From Amblyomma americanum (taxonomy: Eukaryota; Arthropoda; Arachnida; Ixodida; Ixodidae), in contig NC_135500.1 in NCBI RefSeq assembly GCF_052857255.1, positions 51,176,272-51,240,271 of the forward strand: a stretch of 64,000 nt of DNA, read 5' to 3'. A program made the translations under genes and the position numbers. Positions 48,560 through 59,100 of this stretch are shown here, one piece after another. Every line of letters begins with the position of its first letter. The stretch's first letter is position 1. The notes beneath the pieces are model-generated. The model saw nothing but the letters and a program-made list of their open reading frames with translations. It did no database searches and was not told the DNA's origin.

Positions 48560-51500
48560 GTAAGGTGTTGCTCGGCTACACGTGTCATCAGGAAAGAACA
48601 AACATCTTACCGCAATAACACCGCGCAATCGCAGCTCTCTTTACTTTTCACTAACATACGCAGCATTCTTCCTAAGCGCATCGAACTTTGTTCATACCTT
48701 GACAATTGTGAATGCGACATTTTAATACTAACCGAAACGTGGCTCCATAAAGATATTAGGAACGATGAAGTCTTGCCTGATATGGACAGTTTCACTATCT
48801 ACAGAAACGATAGGAGCGACAGAAGGGGAGGAGGGGTGTTGATTGCTGCTAAAAAGCATATAACTTCTTTTCCCGTTGATATTCCTAGTAAATTAGAAAT
48901 TTTGTGGGTTTGCATCACATCGCCATCTTCCAAGCATCTTCTTGGAGTTTGTTACAGACCACCAGATAGTCCGCAATCATTCGTCTCTGATCTACATGAT
49001 TACCTAACTGAGGCAAAAGCTAAATTTCCAAAAGCAAGTATTTGTCTACTTGGTGACTTCAACTTTCCCGAAATTGACTGGCCGAGCTTAAGTTCTAGAA
49101 CACGTGATGGCACTAGTTTTGTTCAACTAACTCTCGATTTCTCTTTGGTCCAATTAGTCGAAAAACCTACCCGAGGAAACAATAAGCTTGACCTCGTCTT
49201 CTCGTCAGTCCCAGACAATATAAGCCCTATCTCTTATTCTGATGGCTTCAGTGATCACGAACTGCCTAATTTCACGATTTCCATGCCTTCATGCGCACGT
49301 GCACAAACACATAAACGTATTTTTGATTATAACCGCGCTGACTACAATGCCAATAATATCGGGTTACAATCCTTTTGTGACACATATCATCCGACTTTTT
49401 CTCAGCGTTCGGCCAACGATAACTGGGTTTTGTTCAAAAATAGTTTACTGGAATTAGTACACCGTCATATACCACTGCTCACCCTCCGCACGAACGCGTC
49501 TAAACCATGGTTCAACAGGATGTTACATGCATTAAAAAACAAGAAAAAGCGACTATTCAAAGCTGCCAAACGCCTTGGCACACCGGCTTCATGGCAGAAA
49601 CACAAAACCGCCGAAAAAACATATTGTAGTGCCATCCGCAAAGCAAAGCTTAAATATTATTCCCATGACCTTCAATCCCTTATGACACACAACCCTAAAA
49701 AATTTTGGAAAACGATATCACCTATTGACACTCCGGTTCTTGTTTCGTTGTTGGATAACACTGGTGCTCCAGTTATAGAAGTAGAATGCCCACTTATATT
49801 TAATAATTATTTTTCTTCAGTGTTCACACAGGAAGACCATTCCACTACTCCACCATTAGTAGATGCCGGTTACCAGTACATGAGTCCCATAGAAATAAGT
49901 GTCTCCGGTATTGCAGCATTAATAAACAATCTTAAGATTTCGACTTCTGCTGGCATTGATGATATTAATACAAAAATTCTCAAAAGCACAGTGATCCATT
50001 CAAGCAATATTCTCTTCCATATATTTCGTCAGTCGCTGTCAACTGGTGAAATTCCAAGGGATTGGAAAATTGGTAAAATTATCCCCATCTTCAAATCAGG
50101 TGATAAAACGAACGCGCAAAATTATCGCCCCATATCATTGACATCTGTCCCATGTAAGATCCTCGAACACATCATCGTATCAGCAGTGGCGCAGCATCTA
50201 GATAGTAATAATTTCTTTTTTTCTAACCAGCACGGATTCAGGAAAGGCTTCTCTTGTGAGACTCAACTACTGGAATTTACTAACGAGCTACTACACAACA
50301 TGGACGAGAACTTCCAAACAGACTGCATATTCTTAGATTTCTCAAAAGCATTCGACCGCGTTGCGCACTCACGCTTAATAGGTAAAATTACTTCCCTCAA
50401 CCTAGACTCACTAACAACCTCATGGCTAAGGAATTTCTTGTCTTTTCGTAAACAGTTCACGGTTGTTAACGGCCACTCATCTCCGTTTAGCGATGTTCTA
50501 TCTGGTGTTCCTCAAGGAAGCGTCCTGGGCCCGTTGCTGTTCCTGATTTACATTAATGATCTGCCATGTAACATTACATCAACCATTCGCTTGTTCGCAG
50601 ATGACTGCATAATTTACCGCAAAATTCGATCACCTGCAGACCTTCTTGCACTTCAAAGGGACCTCGATCATGTAACCGCTTGGTGTTCATCATGGCAAAT
50701 GTCACTTAACACTGAAAAATGCAAGTTAATGACATTCAGCCGCAAAAAATCTAACTCTTCGTTCAATTACATGCTCGATAACAGCTTAGTCTCTCAGGTG
50801 TCTTCTTACAAATACCTCGGTGTACATTTTTCATGTAACTTGTCCTGGTCCACTCATATACAGAAAATAACAGCTAAAGCATCCCGGACCTTAGGATACC
50901 TAAAACGGAATCTTCATGGAACTCCTGCTACTACCCGTAAGCTCGCCTATCAAACATTTGTTCGTCCGCAACTCGAGTATGCATCATCCATTTGGTCGCC
51001 TCACCAGGCTTATTTAATTAACTCCCTTGAATCAGTCCAAAATCGTGCTGCGCGTTTCATCTCCAGAAACTATGACCGTCACTCAAGCGTCACAAACATT
51101 AAATTATCGCTCTCTCTTTGTACCTTGCAATCACGAAGATTAATTGCCCTAATCTGCTTATTTCACAAGATAGTCTATAGCACTAATCTTTCGACTCTCC
51201 CTCTTGCCCAACCTCACCGCACCTCGCGCCGTTTAAACAACCATCTCAGCTTCAAACGCCTTTAAGGTAAAACCGTTGCATTCAATTCATCCGCTTTGCC
51301 GCAGGCTATTGTTCACTGGAATGGTCTTCCGGAACACATCGTCAATATTCGTGATCCAGCTTCTTTTAGGACCGAAATAACATCTTCATACATTAGACGA
51401 TCCGCCACCTTCCCCTCTTCCCCCAGATCCGTTCCTGTCCCACGTTTCCGATTCCGAAGTTCTGCGCCAGCGAACACGCGCTCTAATTCCTCCGTGTTCG

Positions 51501-51946
51501 CACCCTCTCCCCCGTAGTCTTACTCGGCAGGAGGAGGTATCCGTGCGCCGGATTCGGGCAGGGGCGGCTCTGACACCATCTGTCCGTCATCGGTGGCGTG
51601 CCAAAGATCTGCCACTACCTGACAGGTGCCCTCACTGTGGCGCTGCACCGGACATATGTGATGTGCGGCACTTGTTGTGGACGTGCCCAGCGACGGCTGC
51701 TATCAGAAAACGGCTCCTCAGGGAGGTGGGCCTGCGGTGGAACCGCGAAAGTGACTTCGTGAAGTGGACAATTGACAACCGTTTCATTAACAACCTCTGC
51801 GACTACCTCAGCGCAACGGTTCTTCACTCCTTCTTTTAACTTTCAATCCCGTGCATTCCTTCCCCCCTTTCCTTTTTCAACTTATGCCTCATGGCACAGT
51901 TCTCGAATAAAAAAAAAAAATAACAGCCATTTTTTCTAATTACTGA
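48560..51946 (+). pseudogene. LINE ORF2: APE endonuclease and reverse transcriptase (one stop, one insertion)
   Basis: Same frame as ORF1, directly after its TAG. The first Met is only at about 48782, inside the endonuclease, so ORF2 must start by other means. Endonuclease: SLLFTNIRSILPKR, DILILTETWLH (Glu), RGGGVLIAAKKH, CLLGDFNFPEIDW, GFSDHELPNF (Asp, His). RT: YRPISLTSVPCKILEHII, HGFRKGFSCETQLLEF, CIFLDFSKAFDRVAHSR (Asp), GVPQGSVLGPLLFLIYINDL, RLFADDCIIY (DD), YKYLGVHFSC. All catalytic residues are visible. TAA at 51263-51265 is a nonsense codon, since the frame continues with VHWNGLPEHIV. A LINE fragment (51383-51917) interrupts the end. Its 543-bp length with the duplication keeps the frame, and the natural stop is TGA at 51944. 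Confidence 0.85.
51383..51917 (+). mobile_element. Inserted I-group LINE 3' fragment with poly-A
   Basis: Contains RIRAGAALTPSVRHRW and CPHCGAAPDICDVRHLLWTC, the Cys/His knuckle that ends I-group ORF2. The product ends at 51839 and a poly-A follows (51908-51920). AAATAACA flanks it at 51375-51382 and 51918-51925. The right copy overlaps the poly-A, so the exact repeat length is uncertain. Confidence 0.8.
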
Positions 51947-52135
51947 CGCGTCAATAACTATTGTATAATGATGTTTTATTGTTTAATGAGTACTAACAGT
52001 CAATCAGCATTATATAATCGTGTCATTCATGCTCCTGTTATTACCCCTACTTATGTAATCCCCCCCTCACACAATACTCCATGCTTGGAGCCTGTGAGGC
52101 AACGTGAATAAATAAATAAATAAAAAACCAGGGTA

Positions 52136-52440
52136 GACAGTTGTGTGCATGCGCCGTTACCATGGCAACCGGAGAGGAGCAGCAGGCGCGGCGTGCGCTT
52201 CGCCGTTGCCGTGGCCGCGCGCCCGTCGGAGCCGTGAGCTACGTCACGCGGTTGAGCAGTTGTGCGCATGCGCCGATACCATGGTAACCAGAGAGATCCC
52301 ACAGGCTCGCCGTGCGCTTCGCCGCAGCCTCGCCGCACGCCGCCCAATCACCCGAACCGCGCATCGCACGCACAGCATTGCGTATAAAAGGCGGGGATGT
52401 AATGGGCGGCTGTATAACAACGTTTGATATGAATGCACAG
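52136..52440 (+). promoter_or_regulatory. Tandem promoter-like modules and TATA box
   Basis: Two diverged repeats of about 115 bp (52137-52250 and 52254-52370). Each has a CATGCGC palindrome (TGTGCATGCGCC at 52144-52155; TGCGCATGCGCC at 52263-52274), as in NRF-1/EWG sites, directly followed by an X-box-like palindrome (GTTACCATGGCAAC at 52156-52169; GATACCATGGTAAC at 52275-52288), as in RFX sites. TATAAAAG at 52383-52390 follows. No gene is recognised downstream. It may be the promoter of a transposable element. Confidence 0.45.
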
Positions 52441-53326
52441 GACAGTCCAACGCTGCTGAACGGCGGTATAGACAAGCGAAGATTAACTCTTCCGTTCCTG
52501 AGGTTGTCGCCTGACTCTTGGCTACCAAGCAAAGACAGAATGAGAGTAAAAAGGCGAAGAGAGCAGTAGAGACGCCCAAACCGAGAAAGGAACGGCTTGC
52601 CAGACGGTGATTCCAGACTGCCGAGCGTAATAGACGCCGCATAGCCGCCGAGATGGAGTCCAATGTTTCTCATTTGTAAACATACAGTGACCACAACACG
52701 CTCAGCCAGGGAAACGCAGCTCTCGCTACGTATATCCTGGCATAGCCTAGCTAAGCCACTGCCAATTTTTTTATCCATTTGAGGCTCGGCTTGATCACGT
52801 GGTCAGGCAGCAGGCGCGGTGGAGCCCTGGCACAGCGACGGCGTGGTGAAGTCACGTGATGCGTTGCTATTGGCATCGGTGCAAATCACCTGGTGACACG
52901 TGGTTGTCACGTCACATTTTTTGGAGCCGAGTTTGCTTGCTCCTGCTAGTCCATTAAAGCTTTCGCTTTAAAAGACGGAGCCCATGCGGAGCATGCCCGC
53001 TCAGTGCGGACCCCTAGCGCCGTTTTCACATCTTCCAGTCGACATACCACTTTGTTTCTTGAAGAAGCCGGCACTGGAGCAATGAGCCGCTGGCGTTCAT
53101 TCAGCGAATGAATGCCGGCGGTTCATTGCTCCAGAGGCTGCCAGATGCCAAAAAGTCCTGGCCGACCCCTACATCTCGGGTCTTCGGCCCTTCCACTGTT
53201 CAATAAAGGTTTACCATCCAACCTTTTGCTCCAGCGCCGCGTTTCTGCCACAACGTTGTCAACGTCAACACATGCCACGCACATCTCTGTGTAACCACCG
53301 CCACGTATCCTCAAAGCGTGATTCAG
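52441..53326. other. Unclassified; contains a short hairpin
   Basis: No coding domain. It includes AAAGCTTTCGCTTTAAAAG near 52957-52975 and, at 53074-53134, an inverted repeat: arms of 29 bp (26 matched) around AGC. TTCAATAAAGGTTT near 53200 may be a 3' end signal of an element. Confidence 0.45.
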
Positions 53327-53480
53327 GGACGGAGCCCTCCACTACGGCAACTCTTTCTTCCTTTCTTCTTTCACTCCCTCGTTTATCTTTTCCTTACGGC
53401 GTGGTTCAGGTGTCCGCCGATATGTGAGAGGGATATTGCCCCATTTAATTCCCCCGCCCCCCCCCCCCCCCAAAAAAAAA
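53327..53480 (+). mobile_element. Ruka-type SINE, 3' fragment
   Basis: Begins in the body (GGAGCCCTCCACTACGGCA), continues through the pyrimidine part and GGTTCAGGTGTCC, and ends in a C run and A run (53456-53480). 5'-truncated and diverged. Confidence 0.8.
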
Positions 53481-53765
53481 AATTCCGCTGACCCAGGACC
53501 CGGGTTCGAACCCGACCGCGGCGGCTGCGTTTTTATGAGGAAAAACGCTATGGCGCCCGTGTGCTATGCGATGTCAGTGCACGTTAAAGATCCCCAGGCG
53601 GTCGAAATTATTCCGGAGCCCTCCACTACGGCACCCATTCTTCCTTTCTTCTTTCATTCCCTCCTTTATCCATTCCCTTACGGCGCGGTTCAGGTGTCCA
53701 ACGATATATGAGACAGATACTGCGCAATTTCCTTTCCCCCCACAAAAACCAATTATTATTATTAT
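53481..53765 (+). mobile_element. Ruka-type SINE, 5'-shortened
   Basis: Begins in the tRNA head just before the B box (GGGTTCGAACCC at about 53501-53512). It has the complete body and the tail CCAATTATTATTATTATG. The A box is missing. Confidence 0.85.
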
Positions 53766-53831
53766 GACCCAGGAAGCCAGCTATGCGCCTTTCCTCAACG
53801 TCTACGGAGCCTAACCCTTGTCAGCGCCAGC

Positions 53832-53844
53832 CGCTCGACTACTG

Positions 53845-53885
<41 letters not shown>

Positions 53886-54412
53886 TGGTTTTTGGGGAAA
53901 GGAAATGACGCAGTATCTGTCTCATATATCGTTGGACACCTGAACCGCGCCGTAAGGGAAAGGATAAGGGAGGGAGTGAAAGACGAAAGGAAGGAAAGGG
54001 TGCCGTAGTGAAGGGCTCCGGAATAATTTGGACCACCTGGGGATCTTTAACGTGCACTGACATCGCACAGCACTAGGGCGCCTTAGCGTTTTTCCTTCAT
54101 AAAAAAGCAGCCGCCGCGGTCGGGTTCGAACCCGGGAACTCCGGATCAGTAGCCGGAGTTCCCGGGTTCGAACCCGACCGCGGCGGCTGCGTTTTTATGG
54201 AGGAAAAACGCTAAGGCGCCCGAGTGCTGTGCGATGTCAGTGCACGTTAAAGATCCCCAGGTGGTCGAAATTATTCCGGAGCCCTCCACTACGGCACCTC
54301 CTTCTTCATTTCTTCTTTCACTCCCTCCTTTATCCCTTCCCTTACGGCGCGGTTCAGGTGTCCAACGATATATGAGACAGGTACTGCGCCATTTCCTTTC
54401 CCCAAAAACCAA
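53832..54412. mobile_element. Head-to-head Ruka SINE pair with target duplication
   Basis: A minus copy (about 53848-54152, tail AATAAT outward to the left, head at 54120-54152) faces a plus copy (54153-54412). The heads meet at GGATCAGTAGCCGGAGTT. To the left of the minus copy is CGCTCGACTACTGAT (53833-53847), the missing head part of the plus copy. The plus SINE was thus interrupted by the minus one. The whole is flanked by TTGTCAGCGCCAGC at 53818-53831 and 54413-54426. The two copies could fold into a hairpin of about 260 bp. Confidence 0.82.
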
Positions 54413-54514
54413 TTGTCAGCGCCAGCGCCATTGAAATCACTTGCGCTCACAACGCTGTAGATTCCGTTGATTTTAAGGAAAGGAAAAGCGCATAGCTGGC
54501 TCTCGCATCAGTGG

Positions 54515-55292
54515 TTCACAGACGGTGACATATTAGAGAGATTTAGTTTCACGTACGTAGAGGGTTCACGTACGCAAACGTGAGAAGTCTGCGTAGCCTG
54601 CACGCAGGTGGTTTGAAACCCTTATAGTTACAAGTACGCGAAACACGTCGCTTGTTACGCCTAGCGCCATCTACTAAGAAACACAAACAATGGTTGTAGC
54701 CTAAATCATCCAAGACAAGTCTTTAAGCCAAGCCATTCATAGCGAGACCGTTGCTATGACGACGACCAACGCTACTTCGTCAGGCTTAACAGCTGAAAAA
54801 TCGCCCTTCTGTCTGAAAAACAAAAGCTATTTGTCGCTTCAAACCTTATGCGAGGGGAAGAATGGGCAAATGGAAGGCGAATACAACAGTTTAGAACACG
54901 ATATCGCCTCGAGGGATTAGCGACGAAGCTGTTATCGCTGTGAAGCGGCGGGCAGGGCGCCGCCATGTTTGTCATCGCTACGTACGCAAGCAACGCAGAG
55001 ACCGCAACGTAAGAATCCGAATCTCACGTACGTACGTGAGACTCGCGCATACCCTTTGCGTTCTGCGCATGCGCACTAGTCACCCGTACGAGCTCTACGT
55101 ACGTGAAACTAAAGCTCTCTATTACTAGCGTTAATAAACACAAAGGACAGAGAGCAGAAACACACAGCCCAGTTGAAGTCTAGCGTCTGTCCTGTGTGTT
55201 TCTGCTCTCTGTCCTTTGTGTTTATTAACGCTAGTAATATGTCGCCGTCTGTGAATCAAAAGCACCAAATAGCCCAACTTAATTCTTTAATA
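54515..55292 (+). mobile_element. Hairpin retroposon, copy 3, with a MITE in its left arm
   Basis: The right arm 55192-55255 is the inverted copy of the left arm, which is split into 54515-54535 and 55125-55167. Arms are about 64 bp with one or two mismatches; the core is ACAAAGGACAGAGAGCAG. The tail carries CACCAAATAGCCCAACTTA. TCGCATCAGTGG flanks the unit at 54503-54514 and 55293-55304 (12 bp). Without the MITE it is about 189 bp. Confidence 0.82.
54536..55119. mobile_element. MITE, 584 bp, TATTA duplication
   Basis: Ends GAGAGATTTAGTTTCACGTA and its complement (CGTACGTGAAACTAAAGCTCTC side), about 27 bp with one mismatch. TATTA stands on both sides (54531-54535, 55120-55124). No coding capacity. 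It contains CGTACGTACG palindromes, CCGCCATGTTT near 54960 (YY1-like) and CTGCGCATGCGCA near 55063 (NRF-1-like). The superfamily is not certain. Confidence 0.8.
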
Positions 55293-55488
55293 TCGCATCA
55301 GTGGACACCTCAGTCGCGCTTTGAGGTATGTGGCGGTCCTGTCCACCTGCAAAAAACTATGGTCCCGCACAATATTTCGTGCTCAGTAATGCTAAACCGC
55401 CAAACAATATTTTTCCATGATCTAGGGTTGGCACAGCGAATAGGCCTCGCCCTCTGGCGCTGGAGCTCATAAGCGCCGCACGGATAAA

Positions 55489-55675
55489 TTAAAAATTGGT
55501 TGCTGGGAAACGGAAATGGCGCAGTATCTGTCTCACATCTGGGCGGACACCTGAACAGGGCCATAAGGGAAGGGATAAAGGAGGTAGTTGTTGGAGAAAG
55601 GAAGAAAGATGTGCCGTATTGGAGGGCTCCGGAATAATTTCGACCACCTGGGGACCTCTAACGTGCACAGACATC
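55489..55675 (-). mobile_element. Ruka-type SINE, truncated
   Basis: From the tail side (AAAATTGGTTGCTGGG) through GGGCGGACACCTGAACAG to the body (TTCGACCACCTGGGGACC). It breaks at 55675 where the fold-back unit begins. The head is missing. Confidence 0.8.
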
Positions 55676-56158
55676 GGGATGCAACTCCAACTCGTAGACA
55701 GTACAGCAGTGTTGCTTCACGTCGCAGTGAGCTACGCGGAAGGCAACTGCGTAGACCAGGCTGCAGTGTATCTAAGTGATGGTTGAAACACTCGAACGAT
55801 TTCCATGCGGCGTGCGCTCGGCTACTGGTCCGGTGTACCTGGGTTCGAACTCTACCACGGCGGCCGCGTTTCAATGGAGGCGAAACGCAAAGGCGTTTGT
55901 GTGCTGTGCGATGTCCGTGCACGTTAAAGGTCCCCAGGTGGTCGAAATTATTCCGGAGCCCTCCACTAGGGCACCTCTTTCTTCCTCTGTTCCTCCTTTT
56001 ATCCCTTCCTTTACGGCGCGGTTCAGAGTTGTTGTTGTTGTCATTGGTTATCTACTCAACAACAACACTGCAGCCTGGACTAAGCAGTTGTCTTCCGCCT
56101 AGCTGACTGGAACGTGAAGCAACACTGCTTTATCGTCTACGAGTAGGTTTTGCAACCC
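55676..56158. mobile_element. Fold-back unit with about 90-bp inverted arms
   Basis: Arms 55676-55768 and 56066-56158 are inverted copies, about 80-85% matched (GTGTTGCTTCACGT against ACGTGAAGCAACAC, GCAGCCTGG against CCAGGCTGC). The 300-bp loop contains a Ruka-type SINE (55803-56028) and a GTT/AAC repeat (56029-56065). No coding capacity. Confidence 0.65.
55803..56028 (+). mobile_element. Ruka-type SINE, diverged, inside fold-back loop
   Basis: Head with GGTTCGAACTCTACC B box (about 55842), body (TTAAAGGTCCCCAGG, GAAATTATTCCGGAGC), ends at GGCGCGGTTCAGAG. A box region lost. Confidence 0.82.
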
Positions 56159-59100
56159 CTACTCTCTATCCTCCATTGCTTTGCAGCCAACTGGAACACC
56201 CTCCTGGTTAACTTCTCTCCCTTCCCTCCACCTCTTTCTTGCTACGTCTCATATTGACGTCTACCACCGACACGCTACTCTTGTCTCTATTTCATAGCGT
56301 AGCGCTATCTCATAGCGAAATTCTAAATTTGTGGGCGCCGACCTTTGCACATGCCGTTCTTAAAAGTGTTATTATCGTTTCAGACCACACTCAGCAAGAG
56401 AGAGAAAGGTAAGCCTACTTCAATATATTCTAATACACTATCGATTACAGCCTCCCAGTCGATTAGCAATACCAGGCCGTCATTTCACAAGCGTTCCTGG
56501 AGCGCCATGTCAGAAAGCGGAAGCACTGAACAGGCTTTATTAAACGGCGTGCTGATGTAGCGCAGGCGCTTATTTTTCGTCTATTCCCCATTTCTCAAAG
56601 TGACGAGGTGCTTCAGGAGTATATGTCTCAATGCTGCAGTTCGAACGTGCATGTCTGCATTTCGAGGGCCACACGCAAACGGCAAAGAAAACAAACGCAT
56701 TTTGGATGCTGACTGCACAAGCTCTCAAGTGTCGTTTACGTGGTACTCAGCCAAAGGACATAAAAGTGATAGAAAATTTAAGCTTCCGATGCGTAACCAT
56801 CATTTTATGCGTACTGTTTGAGGTACAAGATCGATCAGCGAAAGTCACCACAGCTGGAGCCATCTTCACGGAACGGCTTCTATAACCATACAAGTGTTCG
56901 AACTATTTGGCACAACAAGCCTATACAAAAAAAAAACAAAAAAACAGGCGGAGAATGTTTGGGCGCAATAGGTAGTATTAACCCCTCACCGGATGAGTAC
57001 CACCTAGTTCTGGATGCAACTGCACGTGCTAGGTAAAATCCGTGCTTCGTGGCTCGGTAATGGTCTCCGCCGAAATTTACAGCTGCGTAATCACGCACGA
57101 CATCCATCATGAAACAGTGCACTTTGTCTTGAATAACCTTGCTTCATGTGCAAGTATCCCGCCACCCATAACATAGATCCAACCGAGCACCGGAATATAG
57201 CTTTAGAATACACCTGGTAGACCTATATACACGATAGCAGCGGTTAGAGTTCGCAGAATAGCTGTTTTCATTACATCTCATGCGTGGAAACGGCAGCTCA
57301 GAAGGCACCGAAATGGTGACTGTTGCAGTGGCGGCACCAATTGCTGAAACTGAGAGCTTGTGACTTGTTTACACCATGTTTCTCCGACTCTACCGCCTTG
57401 CCCCTCAATGACAGCTTTATTGCAAGATGCGCATAGATCCTTTCCTTCTGAACCAGATGAAATGGAAGAGCACGTTCCCAAAAGTCCTCTTTCCAGACTG
57501 GCTGGCCCTTATTGGGGGCAGTTCTCGGTCTCGACATGCAATGGCAGCGACGCCATTTGCCAAGAATAAGCGGGCTATTCAGGAGTTCTTCTATACCGAC
57601 GATTCGCTGAATGGGCTCCGCTGGGCAACGTATTCTGTGCCTCCTTGCTGGCAGACCTGTGTTAGGAGTCTGGGTCGATGAACAGGATAATGAAACTCTG
57701 TTTCAAAAAATACAGATTGCGTTCCGAAATTAATATACATTATAATGTGGCAGTTTTTGTTCCTTTATTACCTGTGCGCCTGATTTCAGCAGCTACGTAT
57801 TTGGTTAAACGGGTAGTGGGGAGTGGGTGTAAATTGTCCGTTAATCCTTAACGACGTGTTCGTGGCGGAGATTTAAACTGATTTAATCCTGTCATCCTGA
57901 GATCAACGTGCAAGACAGCAGATACTTAGAAAGTTATTTCAGCTTGCTTGTGTTCTTCGCGCACAAATGCACAGATGCTTGTAGATTATCGCGGACCAGA
58001 TAGGTGAATACACCGAGAATCGAAGCACTGTTCCCAGCTTTCATCCTATCGCTGCGCAATGTACTACAGCCATTCCTATTATTGCAAGCAGCAGAAGCCG
58101 TGCAATGGTTAGAAATGAAAGCATGGAATATGGACAAGTTGTCCTCAATCGCCATTACTATAACTTGTCGTAGTGTGAGGAATCGGTGCGCATGGTCACG
58201 TCGGCGGGCTTACGTTTGTGTCCCGTGGGTCATGGAATCGAGAAAACTACTAGATTTCTTTTGAAAGAGCTGCGAATACTGGTGATTGTTGTATTTTTCG
58301 TGTCCGTAATAGCCCCTATCTGGTGAAATGTTTTTATGGAAATGTTGACCACGCAAGAACAATACTACGAACAGAACATCTTCTGCGCGCTGTATATTCT
58401 GTACAAAGTCAAGCTTCCAGATCCACCGCATATAGGAGCAAGCTGCTCTGGAAAAAATTTGACACATAAGCTTGTAAGCAGTTCTGTACCAATATACAGT
58501 GTTCGACCGCAAGCGACATCATTAGATCATCTTTGCAGCCTCACAGGACATGCTTTTAAGTGCTCAGTAGCGCTAGTGGTTTCCGTTCAAATAGAAAACA
58601 CGATTCATCTAGTCATGGATAATAATATAGCTTTTGGTTTGCCTGAGCCATTTGCCCTTCTAGCTTTTAGTGCGAAAGCATTCCTAGTCCCTTTACGAGA
58701 AAAGCCGGCGGCGTGTGTATGTACTTGCATATGGTACTGAAAATTCCGGCGATGGCAAGAAACAGAGGGCGACGACTTCAAGCGGCCGTGTGACGCACGC
58801 TGCAAGCCAAGCACCGCCACTTCAGACAATCCTGTGCAGGCCTATATACACTCGTCACTTGCCGACCACCACGTTGCGCCAGTTTTCCCGACATTCATTC
58901 CAAAATCCTGACGCAATATTTTATTGTACAGGTTTTGTCATACGATTTCTCATTGCATATAGCCGACATGCGCTAGTCAACTTTGAGGCTAGCCTGCGGC
59001 AGGTATTTCCACGGATGGCGCATGCACCTTCAATTGTATGCCTTCCTAGACTTTCGTATGAAAATTGTGATGCAACCGTTCGTTGTACAGCGTTCTAGGT

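Larger units (their letters stand above)
47640..52130 (+). mobile_element. CR1-like LINE, about 4.4 kb, best preserved in the window
   Basis: Plus strand. ORF1 (47741-48559) with a 2A-like motif, coiled coil and RNA-binding domain. ORF2 (48560-51946) with endonuclease and RT, no RNase H. 3' UTR from 51947 ends TGAATAAATAAATAAATAAA (about 52108-52127). A 535-bp LINE fragment interrupts the last codons of ORF2. The 5' limit is uncertain. Only one stop in ORF2 and intact catalytic motifs suggest recent activity. Confidence 0.85.
54457..55480 (+). repeat. Interspersed repeat, second family, copy 2 (interrupted)
   Basis: 54457-54514 (GATTTTAAGGAAAGGAA...CAGTGG) and 55305 onward (ACACCTCAGTCGCGCT) match 36487-36600 as one continuous unit. 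The hairpin retroposon 54515-55292 and its target duplication lie in between. The right limit is uncertain. Confidence 0.55.

Noticed and set aside
48553..48566. Splice donor at the ORF1 stop (AG|GTAAGG) as a real intron start
   Set aside because: No convincing acceptor is visible and ORF2 sense continues immediately; kept only as a remark.
57295..57710. Possible host or domesticated gene with paired Cys residues
   Set aside because: Frames on both strands are under 100 codons, the CASCNK-like part matches no motif I can name, and there are no splice sites that extend it.
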